DNA from: Spinellus fusiger
Taxonomy: Eukaryota > Mucoromycota > Mucoromycetes > Mucorales > Phycomycetaceae
DNA: 64,000 bases
Reading direction: 5' to 3'
Assembly (NCBI GenBank): GCA_025094145.1
Contig: JALLLS010000056.1
Coordinates: 181,646-245,645, forward strand
The notes beneath the pieces are model-generated. The model made no database searches. It was given only the letters and a program-made list of their open reading frames with translations, and was not told the DNA's origin. Position 1 is the stretch's first letter. Every line of letters begins with the position of its first letter. Shown one piece after another: positions 26,150-41,324 of this stretch. Both the position numbers and the translations under genes were made by a program.

Positions 26150-29100
26150 TTATGCCTTTCGAACAAAGTCAATCAAACACAGTCCATAATGAATCTTCTC
26201 TGATAATCGACTGTACTCTGTCTGTTGCTGTGAGAGAATAATCTCCAGCTTGGAATGAATGGGATTCTCTGGATTGGCCACGATAAGATCACCATGAATC
26301 ACACAAAACACACTTAGCCATGCCTGTGCAAGTTCAAAATTCCTGCGTGTCGAGAGCATAAAGGCAATGGCCTCCAAGAATTGATTTAGCACTGTCAACT
26401 CCCCGTCAATTGTCATGGAACGAAGCTCAAGATCAACAGCAGAAGGACCGAGTGATTTACAATACGTGACAAATGCAGTGACTAGACATATAGTCCTACA
26501 GAGTGAATATACAACTATACAACTATACAACTATACAACTATACAACTATACTTACAGTCTTGAGAGGATTGGCCTTGGGAGAGTAGACGAGTAAATTCA
26601 GTGACATGATGGAGTTGGCTCATGTACACAGCTTCTTTGGAATGACTGGCTTCTTTCTCTTGTGCAAGATCAAATTCAGGTGCTGCACCAGGCAGTGTAG
26701 GCAGGAAGAAGGGTGCCTTTTCAGGGAGTTTGGGTGCTTCTGTGGGTTTGTTGCGTTGCTATTATTCAGTAGCCATTAGCATCATGTCCTAAGAGTAAAA
26801 CAAAAGAGAGTTCCTTGAGTCTACCTTGATAGTATCCAAGTTCAAGAGGTTCTGCCATTTGGACCGAGACTCAAGGGAGAGAGTAATCATCTTTTCAGTC
26901 AACTGCTCTGATGTGCTCACTGGGTCTATGGGCTCTACTAATGCATCTGTATCTGATTCGTCAATATCAACATCACTGCCCAAGGAAGGCAATGGTAGAA
27001 TAGCAGCATTGCTGTCTTCATCTGTAATATGGTGTAAAGATACATTTGAGAATTGTGTGCGGTTGGCCCTAGAGAAAACAGTATTGGGTTGAGTATCAAA
27101 TGCATTTGAAAAAGAAAGAAAGAAAGAAAAATACACCCTTTCAATCCTCTTATTCCCTACCATAAGAAGATGCCCACATTGTCAACATGAGAAGTGGCCA
27201 AGTAATCACCCACAGGTGAAAAGGTAAGACTAGTCACTACGTCCTGCACACGGAATATATCCACCATAGCACCTGAGGGTAAATCCCATGTACGTACAGT
27301 AGCATCCAAAGAAGAAGATACAATCCACCGACCATCAGGACTGAATGTCTATCCACAATAAAGAAGAATTCAGTATACTACACTACACTCACACTATAAA
27401 AAAACAAGAGAGAAAAAGCCTGTTCTCTTAATACTGTACCATGTCTGTAATTCGGTTTCTATGACCCCAAAACTCTCTCACTACTTTCTGTGTTTCAACA
27501 TCAATCACACGAATACCAAGATCATCGCATGCCACTGCCAAAAGGTCATTCTCGCGCAAGAACAAGATATGCACCACGGGAGATTCAAGTTCAACAGTGT
27601 GAATAAGCTGAGCTGTTTTGAAATCCCAAATCTATGTCTATGCATAAGAATACTGTACATCTCCATCCTTCTCTCTCTCTCTCTCTTTCTTTGTTTTTGT
27701 TTTTAATTTACCTTTACAGACTTATCAATAGAAGCACTGATAAGACGTCGATTTGTATGGTCTGATGCCACACCTGTAATTGTCTTTTTATGCCCATCAC
27801 TTCCACCAAATGTTTTACGATGAGCACCTGACTGTAGGTTGAACATCTCTACTTGACCCGAAGCACATCCAGCCAAGATAAAATTACCACACGCACTAAT
27901 GGCAGTTGTCTTGACAGCACTCTTATCTGTGCTCAAGAGTGTGTGCTTTCCTTTGCTCTTTTTAAAAGTGGTCCAGGTGCGCACACCATGGTCATTTAAA
28001 TGACATGTGGCAATATTATCCCACTCTTTTTCTTTGGTCATGGCTACAGAGCAACAACAGAACAGTAAGTCATTAGATTCTATCGGATATCTACAAGACA
28101 CACAGGGACCACCTACAGGTATCAAAATCAATGATCTGTGGCAACTTCAAGTCATGCATCTTCACATTCTTTTTATTGGCCTTGCTTGCCAAAGATCCTT
28201 GTGAGAACTCAAAGCTCTGAGCATCTCGTCGAATGGAAAAAGCACGCAATGACTGATCACGACCCGCACTAACAATATAGTTTCCAGTAGTGCCAAGGAA
28301 ACGGATCTTGGAAGGAGGGGCATAATGACCACTACGGTATTTAAGAGGCAAAGGCACTGCACTGTTGTTTTCAAATAACCATTGCTAATACAATGGAAAG
28401 TAAGACATTGTAAAGAGAGAGAGAGAGGGGGGAAACAACAGACTTACTTTGACTGCATTGTCAGAACCCCCAGTAACCAACACAGGTTGCCCATGAAGAA
28501 AGGCTAGGGATGAGATGGAGGCGTCGTGAGCACCCTTCATGTTGTGCACAAGGCGTCGTGTGTTGAGATCCCACAGAGCAACATCACCGTGCATATTGGC
28601 AGTAGCCATCATAGGCTCCTCATCTGCTTTCACCCAATAGAGAGACAGTGTTGGTCAGTATTATAAAGTAGATAGGTAGATGAATAAGCTACACTCTGTT
28701 ACCTGTTCTAAAGGAGATGGCAGTGACTCTGTCTTCCTGTCTTACACTGTCGATTCTCTCATCCACTTTGATGTTGTGGAGCTGCACTGTACCATCCAAC
28801 ATACCCACGGCTATTACATCCACCACAGGAGATTGAGTGAGGCAGGTGATGGGAGAGCCAAAGGGCTTGAATTGATACACTAGACTATTGGTGCGAATAT
28901 TCCATATCTGAAGAGTGCCCTGTGTGCTGCTGACAAGTATTTTGTTCAAGTAAGTACTGGGATGGATCATGGCTGTGGCAGTAAACTGTTCACCAAATTC
29001 AATTTCAGTGTAGAGCTCTATAATACACACAATGGCCAGTAAGACACTGCAGAGAATTCACAACTAGAATTACCTCCTGTTGCTGTATTCCACATTTTGA

Positions 29101-29635
29101 GTGTATTGTCATCACATAATCCAGCCACGTAAGGACCAAGAACAAGAATCTGAAGGATACTGAATTTGCCTTGGCTAGAGACACGAGATACCTTGGTATT
29201 GAACAAGTGGTGTGAGGATTGTTCAACAAATACATTTTATTTACCTCCTTGCCACGTTTGTAGCCAAGAATGCTAGTGTTACATGCTGCATAAGTTATGC
29301 CATTTGCACTGGTCATGGCTGTAATGGGACTCTCGGTGGTAGGACCCACAAATAATAAGTTCATTTTGTCTGCCTATACAGTCCAATGAATAGGTTTGAG
29401 TCATGATTTTATATACACACATATATATATGATAAAAAGCAAGAATAGGTACATTATACGTCTGGAAGTTACTGCCGGCACTTGTTGTTAAAAAGTAGCT
29501 CTGGCCACGGTTTTCCACAACAAAGGGAACATCGTTGGTGATATATCCAATAGCACGGAAAGGCTGGAAGATGCGAGAGCGTGCTACTTTTGGTTTGTCC
29601 TCAATATGCTGCCGTTTGGTGTTCATTACTGTCAT
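26150..29635 (-). CDS. UTP21: U3 snoRNP WD40 protein UTP21 (WDR36)
   Basis: Component of the small-subunit processome needed for 18S rRNA maturation in the nucleolus. Twelve exons: 29635-29453, 29373-29245, 29191-29074, 29017-28703, 28626-28448, 28384-28117, 28043-27712, 27631-27440, 27348-27161, 27068-26825, 26758-26557 and 26481-26150, giving 893 aa. Two WD40 propellers are visible from repeats ending in GTLQIWN, GDVALWD, SVKIWD, ATVRTWD and similar. The C-terminal Utp21 domain follows (ESRSKWQNLLNLDTIK; FVTYCKSLGPSAVDLELRSM; QTEYSRLSEKIHYGLCLIDF). It starts at MTVMNTKRQ; RIFQPFRAIGYITNDVPF then matches the family start. One intron carries five copies of the 10-mer ACAACTATAC (26509-26551). 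Confidence 0.93.
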
Positions 29636-29917
29636 GTGTTGTAATCGATCTTACAATGAGAGAAAATAAATAAGTAAGATTGTACCTGGGATAGAGAGAA
29701 AGAGAGTCACAGCCACCAAGAAAAGCTGTCACAGGAGTCTCTTCCTTTTTCCTCTTTTGTGTGGGAGGTGGCGATAGTGATAGTTCAAGCAAGAGAGCAA
29801 TGGCGAGTGATTCGCTTCTTTTTGTCATTTAATAAAAAGAAAGTCTTGTTTTATTATTAACCTGTGTCTATTTAATATTATAAATAAGGGAGCCTTACTA
29901 TCAATATCAATACCATC

Positions 29918-31730
<1,813 letters not shown>

Positions 31731-34615
31731 TAGTTATGAGTCAAAGGGAAAGAAAGACGAGTAAATTAAGACACTGAATGTGACTTGACTTTGAATTGGT
31801 CGAGAGTACCGAGTCGATCACAGTAAAACTACAGTTAAGAGTAGATTTCCAGTCTCCAACTTCATATTTTAAGTCTGAAATTACACAATTTAGATTCCAG
31901 ATTCTGGGTAACATTTTAAACTTTAAACATGCGCAAATGGTATCATTGATGTATCTTACAGAAGTATTTTAGCTGTGAAGTGTGTCCATTCTGTAGATAG
32001 AGATTCAAGTGCTCTCTATTCATAAATTTGTATCTTTGGATAAGGTTGGAACAGGGAGACTGTCAAGAATACTACAGTAAAAGACTAATATTGCTGACCT
32101 TATTCTTTCAATTTGACATTTCAAAATGGCTAAAAATGAATGATCGGAGAGAGCTAAAATTTAAGGTTATTTGTACAGTGAGTTTTACATGGTGAATATC
32201 ATTCTTTTCTTTGGTTGCAAGCAATATGGGCTATCTAATGTTGTGTCTATTCAAACACCTGCCCTTTGTATGTATAAAGTATATTTATGCTCAAGTGAAT
32301 TTCATTAAAAATACCTTTGTATTTCATGCTAAAAAAGGGATTAAGATCATAGCTATTCTAATGAAAATAGAAAGGCATTGAAAGAAAGTATTTATCCATA
32401 CTGGTCTATAATAACAATAAAACTAAAATTATACATTGAAACAGAATAAAAAATATAGAAATAAAAAAGGGAAATACGGAATCCCTTGAAATAGAAATGT
32501 AAAGACATTTTTGTTACTCTACTTCAACTCTAATGATCAACAGTATAAACAATAGGCATGTGCATTAATGAGACAGGTTAAATAACGCACAGAAAAATAA
32601 GGTCTTTATTCTATTCTCAAAAAGAGAATCAGTCTTGCTTCTATTCATTTCTCTTAACAATGTATTCAAAGTGTATTAAAAGAGAGTTTGGCCTAATCCT
32701 TGAGTAGCACATGGTGGCTTTATATTTATAAAAATGACATGCACTTATGGTTTATTTAAGTGTTTCTTGAGTTCAACAGTAACTTCAGGCCTCCTGCAAG
32801 CTTTTAAAAAAAGGACAGCGAAATATCAAAAGGACATTCGAAAAGGATGAAAGAGACTATAGAAGGAAGTAGTGTAACGCTCGACATTGCTCATGATTCA
32901 AAGTCAGTCTTTGACTTAAACACATTGGTGCAATCCTACTAAAAATATAGTTGTAAATAGTCTTGCACTACTGATAATTGATATTAAGCTTTTTTGTTGT
33001 TGTGTATAGAGATAGAAAACATGCGTTGAAGAAGAAACTGTAGAAAAAGAATACTATAGTGTATTTGACATATTATAATGCAAATAATAAATTGAAATCT
33101 ATAACCGAAAAGGATGGAGTAAATCAATGTTATATTACAAGTCATTAAGAAGAAAATGAATACATACCATCTAGAACATATCTTATTATTTTATAGGAAA
33201 TATAGTTACTTATCCTAGTCAGATTTGTTTATATCAACCACTCATTGTTTCTCTTATTAACAAAGATTCTGTTGGAATTCATTCTTCTAGTCTTGTTAAT
33301 AAGTATATACAGATGTACTATTTATTATTCACTAGATATGTGAAAATAAACTATTTAGTCGATTACTCTCTCTTTAATAGATAATCTATACATTGTTGCA
33401 TACAATAATAAATGTGTCTAGTACAACGTAGAACTAGTCTATTATTCATTATGTTACTATCAACTCATTTTAGTGCTAGGCAATTAAACTGTAGATTCAA
33501 CCCAAATCACAAAGAAATAGTATTTAATGCTTGTTTAATTTCCTGTTGGTTGAATGATACATGTGTTATTATTATGGTTATTATGGTTATTATTAAAATA
33601 ATAATAATAAATAACACTGTAATAATTTTAGTGTAGAATAGATGAATACTATAACATACTCTTCAAACAATATTAGCCAAGGCAGCAGGCAGAACTAGTA
33701 AACTATTCTAATTAACAGACTTTACTTAAAAGCAATCCTTATTTTAAGCCTTTATAATAAACTAGTATCCTTTTATGAATTAATTCACTTTGATACGTGA
33801 ATAATAACGACTAATATTTAGAAAGCTCCCAGAGCGTGTAAAACCGTGGTACTTTGGCTACATTCGCCTTGTTTCTGTGAATGGTTAAGAAGCACTGATC
33901 ATCTATTTTCTATAGAATGAACCATAAGTGGCTGGCAATGGTTTTTCATGCTATAGTTAGAAGCTGCCTTTAATTATAGATGCATTGCATATACTATTCC
34001 ACTGATCTTGCGGATTGGCCACCCTAGCGACTGTGGGATATCAATAATTATTTTCTTTCCAAATCCATACCTTATTCTATTCTCTCCTTTGTTAATGATA
34101 ATTAATGAATGTGATGACTCAATATGACTCAATTACAGCCATCCTTCTGTTTATTTCACCTTTCTACTGTGTCAGTTGTTCTGATTAACTATTTTAATTC
34201 AGTCCACGTTTCGTTTTAAAGTTATTCTGGTTAAGAATATTGCATTTTAAACTGAGAATAAAAACAGTAAGATCATGCTGGTGAGTATTCTACAAGATAA
34301 CCTGCATTATTCAATGATGAACTGACATTTTTCATCTTTTCATCTTTAATACACTCTAAATCTGTTCATATTTTGGTCATCACTATCATTCTAATATTCA
34401 TGTTGAACAGAATAAAAGATAAGCACTATTTTTATTTTGCTTATCACTTGGGCTGCTATGTAAAATATCTCTCCTATCTCATCACATCCAAGGCGGCCAA
34501 TATGCCCAATGCGCACCTGGTACTACCCACTTGCTAGATAAAGTATATCAAATGGTTGTTGTTTTCAAATGGAAATAATAAGATTTGAGGCGGTCTTTTT
34601 AATGATCTTATAATG
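31731..34615. other. AT-rich gene-poor DNA
   Basis: About 2.9 kb with no convincing frame on either strand. A 74-codon frame at 33412-33636 ends in a TTATTATGG repeat and has no recognisable domain. Probably decayed transposon and intergenic sequence. Confidence 0.55.
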
Positions 34616-35842
34616 TACACACCAGGAGATTTTTCTGGCCTTGAAACAGTGACACAACCTCCCCTTTACATCCACAAAAAAACTCACCTTTTATGAAACA
34701 ATGATTAAAATCAAAAGGTTTGTGAGTATCCAAATTACTATTTTCTTTTTGTGGATACCTCACTATCAAATTGTATCATCAATTGAATATAGTGTTTATG
34801 AATCAAATTGTTTATTATAATAGTGTAGCTAATGATATATTATGACTATAGCTACTACTGTTCTAGATGTATTCTTTATTGCAATTGAATATACACCCTA
34901 AAGGCCTAATGATTTGTTCTTGGGAGATAGATAAATATGCTCAGGAGTATATCCTAGACATTATTGACCTTGTAGAAGACCAATTGAGACTGACTTGAAA
35001 GGAGTCTTTACTTGCCCAATAACAATGCAATGAGTGTCTTGTGGATTACAATGAACTCAAGCCCAGATGAAGACACTGCTTACGTTTTTATCTCAAGAAT
35101 AGTCCTTGGTAGTGTCTATCACTTCCTTCTATTGTTTTGCATTGTTAATAATATTATATTACCTTGCTCAGTTATGCTCATCTTGATGATTATATGAGTG
35201 TTAAGTTGTATGTACAGTGTATGAAATAACAAAAGGAGGGGAATATCGTAACAAATAATCATTCTTCTTTCTCTATTTTGGTAATGTATACACTAATCTC
35301 CACTCATAAAACTCACAAGTCAAAATTCACACTCTATTTGCCTTGGGCCTAAAGTCCAGTATTAGAAACAATACCTTGTTATCATTAAGTACTATTGTTA
35401 ATACCAGTTACAATGAGACTGTTGAGGTGATTATGAATATTGAGTCAATGAATGTCTATACTGTTCTCAACACGAGTAAATTTTGGTTCTATTTTATGGA
35501 CAATAATCACTAGAGTTAATTCAGTATGTTCTGTAATACATCTTTCTTAAGCAGTGTTACGCTGCAAACAATGAGCATATAGATAACACATTATGTTAAA
35601 CAATAAATGCAGTGACTGAGTTGTCATTTTGGAGTGATTCTTGTTCTATTTCTTATCTTTACAGCCAATTCTATACTTTTTAATTGCAGTCAATCGTCAC
35701 TGCTTAAACAGGCAGGTAGAGTTTGAAACTGCTCATTTACACAGCGAAAAAGCATTTTTAAACAAATTAGCCAATCATAAAAAAATTACGATTTTATTCT
35801 CAGAATATTTCCTTATATATCCCAAAAATCTCCTGGTGTGTA
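34616..35842. mobile_element. Element C: TA-flanked inverted-repeat element, internally deleted relative of element B
   Basis: The left end TA|CACACCAGGAGATTTTT is at 34618. The right end AAAAATCTCCTGGTGTG|TA ends at 35840. The element is 1,223 bp with well-preserved ends. The first about 680 bp align with element B 10741-11510, including the shared stretch around 35041-35090 (GAACTCAAGCCCAGATGAAG). The last about 100 bp align with 12870-12968. The transposase region of B is absent, so it is a non-autonomous deletion derivative. Confidence 0.8.
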
Positions 35843-38800
35843 TCATGCTAAATTTACAGTTAGTTATTAGTACTATTTGTCAGACTCCTGCTAAAGACTC
35901 CTTGATAGTCCATAGAGTATGCAAACAAGTGTATAAACAAATGATTTTTTATGTTACCATCATCATCATCATTGCAGAAGATGGACTATTAAAAGTAGTT
36001 TTTTTCTTTTTTATAAAATAAAAAATAAAAAATAAAAAATAAAAAACCGCTAGTCCCTAAAAGATGTGCATTTCGGCTCAAAAATAATAGTCAATAAACT
36101 TTAGCATTTAGCGCGGTTTTGTTACCAAATTCAGTAAATGTAGTTTACGGTAGCAATTTTGATAATCTGTACGTGCATTTCTCTCTCGGAAAAATATTAC
36201 TTTACAAGGAATAGAATAGAAACAGAAGAAGGCTTCAGCTAGGAGAAAATAAAGAATCTGTTGAATCTGTCTTGGTGATTAATATAATTATCATTGTTCA
36301 TGATAGATTTGGTAGCGTTTTAAAATGAGTTGATGTACTACAGAATAATTTGTTATATCTTATGGTTGATCGACTCTATTCACATAGTTGAGTATTCTCA
36401 AAGCCCCATGATGATGTAATAAGCCATACCATAGATTTAGATCATTATCCTAAATGGGGATGGAAAGATGAATGGTGAAAAGGAGAAACCAGTGGGAAAT
36501 AAATAGATCACAAGAAAGCCCCTATAGAGAGGGTTTAGGATAGATGCACACAGGATAAACCTTGGAAGGAATTATTATTATCAAAGGGAATGTAAGGCAC
36601 CAAAAAGCTACTCGCCTTTTGTGTTGATTAGAAGTCCAGAAGAGGAAACATCATAGAAATTTGGACTATCCCAATAAATAAATTATAATGGTAAACAGTA
36701 AAGGGCTAAACACTAATAAATAAGTTGTCAGTGGGAGGTAAAAATAAAAAGGAATTTGAAAGTTAAGGATGTATTAGTGTACTGATGTGATGATCTTGGT
36801 GTTTTGTAGTAGTATCAGTATCTTGTCGTCTTTGCACTTGAAAAATAGCTCAGTGATCAATCTAAAATAATAGTGTTGACCAATTATTGAGCCAACAAAG
36901 AGTCAATAGTCTGAGAAGGATCGTGAACTAAACAAAAAAAAACTAATTTATAAAAGCCTTGGCTGTGTACATGAGAAGCGTCAGACAATAAGTGATGAAA
37001 TTCAATTTTTCAGGACTCGGTAACTTGGAGAAACCACAGCCAATAAATTATCAATCAATAAAATGATCTAGGTTGTGAATTGGTTATGAATTGGTTGTTT
37101 GGTTTACTTGAGCAAGTACTAAAAAATCGATCGATTTCAAACTCGGGACTATATTTCACTTTTGGTTTTTTCTTCTTTTTTTATAGTCAATATTACAGTT
37201 TGATAATTAAACAATCATGAAAAGAATAATTCAAGTATATGTCTATAGATTGATAAGCACAAAGTAGACTTATAAAAAGTGATACATTATGATGAGTTCA
37301 AAGTTATAGGTAAAAATATGCTTGGATATCGATACTACGCGAATCGATCTTAAAACTAATTATTATTTTTAGTAACTTTTACAGACATGCGCAATAAAAT
37401 ATGCTTATTTTATTTGCTCATTACTAAAACTAATAGAAAAATGAATACTACATGAACTTATTAATTTAAATATTATTATTATAGCTTCTTAAATAAAAGA
37501 TAGCATCTAAAAAACTAAATAATATTACATATTAAATCTTAGAAAGCTGTAGGTCTATACAGATCTTTTTGACTTTGAATTTTCAAGTTCTAAAACATGT
37601 TTTTTTTTGTTTCCACCCTTAGTATGTTTAATTCAAAATGGTTATTTAAAAATGAACTGTCGTTTTATTACTGAAAATTAGTATACACATTGTAACACTT
37701 ACCATAAAGGTACTTTAATGTTGACATAACTACATAGCAAGAAAAAACTATGCTATTCATTGATAATTGTTATCAAAAAAAGACGCTTATGAATAAATAC
37801 TTTGATATTAGAAATGATGGAGCTAATATCTAACTCATAGCTAAGTTCTTCAATATTCATTAGCACTAAAATTCATTGATACTATCTTTTATATTCCTTT
37901 TCACTTTGAATCCCTTGACAGCTGTAAGAAAAAACTATAATACTTTACTTTACCATTTTGCTGCCATATTGTATTACATAACATAACGCACAATTTTATC
38001 TTTTAAATTTTAATCATTTTTCATTTGAGATCACATCATTTTTTAGCCTAATTTTAAAGCTTATGCTGATAATAATATACTATTTCCAACTGTCAATGAT
38101 TAAAAGGGGTATATGTTAAGAACACATTTATTATTTTAAATTTATTGTTCATTGTTCATTAGAGAGTACACTAAAAAATTGTACCATTTCAAATTTTGTG
38201 TAGCTATTTTTATTTTTAGGCTCTACTTTCTTTTGGTGGTAACTTTAAGAATTCTTTAGAGGCCTCAAACATTCACTATGAGAGATAGAATTATGATTTC
38301 ATTATACTATTATTATTATTTTAAAAAAGTGAGTCGTTGATATGTTTATCCTTGAAAATTACTATGGCCTGATATTTTTTATTTTATGTTATCAAGAAGA
38401 ACATTGGTGAATCCTTTAGATATTTCCCCCCATTTTAAAAACCTAATCATACACCAGCTGATTTTCATTCATAAAATAGAGCCCCCATTTCTTAATATGA
38501 TTTATGTAATTTCAAATAGGCTCAATTGTATTATAATTGTGATTTTATACTATGTAGTAGGATATAGTCTTAACAGAGCCATGTCGTTCAAAGTTTTGTA
38601 GTATTTTTGGAAGCACTTTTATGCATCCAACACTGTTGCTTATAAGATGACTACTATTTTTTTATATATTTTTTTATATATAGACTTACACTCATACTTG
38701 CAAATATAGTAGTTTTTTCTTATTGGATGAAGCTTCTATTGTCTTTGTGGGAAATATCTTTACAATAATCTCGCACTGGCCAACTTCTACTTGAAGAGTT

Positions 38801-40787
38801 CTTGTGCCCTGTTTTTCTTGTAATCTCCTGAGCATTCCTCTCTTTATTCTTTCTTTTTTTGACAGGGTTTGTTTTAGTTGAAATGATATTTGTCTCACAC
38901 TTATGATTCTGTATAATGGTCACAGTGGAAGGTGACCTATACAGCATGTGAACAATCTGGGAATATAACTATTTGCTGATGATAGACACTTGTACGATGG
39001 TAGAGCGAGTTTCGATGTTGGTGTTCTCTTTGTCTTTAGTAGGTGAAGTGAAGATGAAAAATAAAGTTATAATAGAAATTAATACAGTAGTGGATACACA
39101 TCTATTAATTAAAACTTTGACTTGTATTTTAAAGTGTCATTTTTCATTCTTTTTACTATAGTATAGTATAGTGAAGACTACAATGTAAGCCTTTGTATTG
39201 TTGTGAAGATTTTCTGAGAAATTTCCTATTGGTGGTAGTTTTTGCTTTATTGAGCTATAAAGCACCTTTGGACTTGATAGAGATATTTTATTTTGTATTG
39301 AGAAGGAAAGAAAAAGGTAACAGTAAGTTTAAAACACAACAAAAGAGCATGGTAAAAGTAGGAAAAAGTACAATTATTTATGTATAAACATATTTCAGGT
39401 TTTATATTTGACTGAATTTTTTTTTTAAAAAAAAAGACTGTACTCTCTCATTGTAGCAGATAATCAGCGATAATAAATAAAAACATATTATACATTACTG
39501 AGTAAAAATATTATTATATACCACAACAAAGCCGATCTGCCATAAAGTTTATACTTTTTTTAAATGATCATATTTATGTACTATATATCTTTGTCTTTAT
39601 CCTTTTTTATACATGATTCAACCAATCTACATCATATTTAGAACTCTTTTATTTTCAACCACTATTATTATTATTTCTATGATTATGAAATAATTCATTA
39701 GACTTACTACTAAGAGAAGCCTTAAATGTTCAATATTACTATGATGTTTTATGATAAATATGACTAAACCGATATAGAAGTAGTTTGCTATCATACCTAT
39801 TTCTATACTATCTGACTTCAATATTCCAGCACATTGTAAAGTGATGGTTACTCACGATATAATTATCACTGTATAAAAAAAGGCATTGGTTATTTATATG
39901 TATATAAAAACAAAGATATTTTAGATTGATTCATATGTGCTATGCGATTTTAAATTTTTACTCCACTCAATAAATTCTAGATACTATTCCATAGTTGTAA
40001 CAATTTTTATCAACTATCTTATATATCTTATTATATGTATGTATAGTATGTTTTTACTTCAATAGTAATAATAATAATAAATATGGTTAACATATCTATA
40101 GAACCTATATAATATAAAGTAGATATTATACATTTAGTTTGCTATTATCCCACTTATACAGTATAGCTTTGTTAAATACTTGCTTGGGAGATTCTGTCAA
40201 ATGTAGATCTTATTACACCTTGGTAAGTGCACAAGAGGAGATTATAATTATTTGAAAAACCTTAGCAGGATTCTCCCATCTTTTTCAGGGTTAAGCATGT
40301 TTAAAAGCCTTTTTTTGAAGTGTTAATAATATAATTTCTGTAAAGAATAATCATAGCTTTAAGGTTTTAGCTAAGCTGAAATCATACTATACTCATTCGA
40401 TAACTTCTAATTAGGTTACTTTACAAGAATATTGAAATTGTAGAGGGCTTTACTTATTTATTTAAAGATATACTATGTATAGTCCTTGTATTCTAGAATA
40501 GAAGTAGTATAATGATGGTATAAAATGCCATTGATCTAAGAAGAATTTATAGGGTTATCTTATCATAAAAATTAAATAATGTAAGGCTAATAGGAAAAGC
40601 AGACAGTTCAAGATATATTGACTGTTAATTGCCTTTTTTCTCTTTTTACTATTTTGGAGATTATACTATTGTCTTTGTTAATCTACTTTATTGATGATGT
40701 ACATTTCATAAAAGAAACAATACACATATGATTAAATAAATTTGTGCTTCCATCTCCCAAATTCAGTACACGTGTTGAGTAACTTTT
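35843..40787. other. AT-rich gene-poor DNA
   Basis: Almost 5 kb without a recognisable gene. Simple AT tracts include AAAAATA repeats at 36018-36047. Open frames near 38386, 38692-38947 and 39193 have no recognisable domain and are interrupted by AT-rich sequence. A stretch at 36048-36190 is less AT-biased and may be the edge of an unrecognised repeat. Confidence 0.5.
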
Positions 40788-41324
40788 GTGATGGAAACCT
40801 ATAAATTCCACAAAAATATATTAACCATCACTTTTAATAAGCTAAACATTTTACAAGTTGAGATGGATACTACAGACGTCTTTTCATCTTTATACATTTC
40901 CTACATGACAAACTCAAGTTTGATGATAAATACGACTCTGAATTCAGACATTTGGACATCTAACTCACAAGAAAACATCAGTTATCTAAACTTAAAGTTG
41001 GTCTACCCACCTTTGTTACCGATGAATCAAACACACCAGCAACCAAGTAATAACACTGCAAATAATACACTTGAGAATCCTTCCAGGCAGTCGTCTATAA
41101 AGCAAAACACATGTTCTCATTGTACAAAATCCTTTTCTCGGCGACATGATCTTGCAAGGCATATACGGTTGCATACTGGATACAAGCCCTATGTTTGCCC
41201 ATGCTGCTTAAAAGAGTTTGGTAGATCTGATGCGCGGAGACGACACTTTCAGACAGAAACTTCTTGTCAACAAGGATCCGACATTTTAAAACTGATTAAA
41301 GAGAGAATCCATTGTTCTTTATAA
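40788..41324 (+). CDS. C2H2 zinc-finger transcription factor-like protein
   Basis: Single-exon frame of up to 178 aa. Two adjacent fingers lie near the C-terminus: CSHCTKSFSRRHDLARHIRL, then an HTGYKPY linker, then CPCCLKEFGRSDARRRHF. The second has Cys instead of the final His (C2HC). The arrangement of two fingers joined by HTGxKPY, with RRHDLARH and RSDARRRH recognition helices, is common in fungal sequence-specific regulators. The N-terminal 100 residues are Asn/Ser/Thr-rich. Met at 40863 (MDTTDVFSSLY) is a plausible alternative start, because the preceding 25 residues look like leader sequence. It sits alone in a gene-poor AT-rich block. Confidence 0.75.
   Translation: MMETYKFHKNILTITFNKLNILQVEMDTTDVFSSLYISYMTNSSLMINTTLNSDIWTSNSQENISYLNLKLVYPPLLPMNQTHQQPSNNTANNTLENPSRQSSIKQNTCSHCTKSFSRRHDLARHIRLHTGYKPYVCPCCLKEFGRSDARRRHFQTETSCQQGSDILKLIKERIHCSL

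Noticed and set aside
29636..29828. Upstream in-frame-looking exon for UTP21 (Met at 29828)
   Set aside because: The peptide has no family match, and joining it needs an extra intron; the Met at 29635 starts exactly where the conserved protein begins.
38692..38947. Minus-strand frames in the gene-poor block
   Set aside because: Lys/Arg-rich reading in two overlapping frames with no recognisable domain or splice-supported extension.
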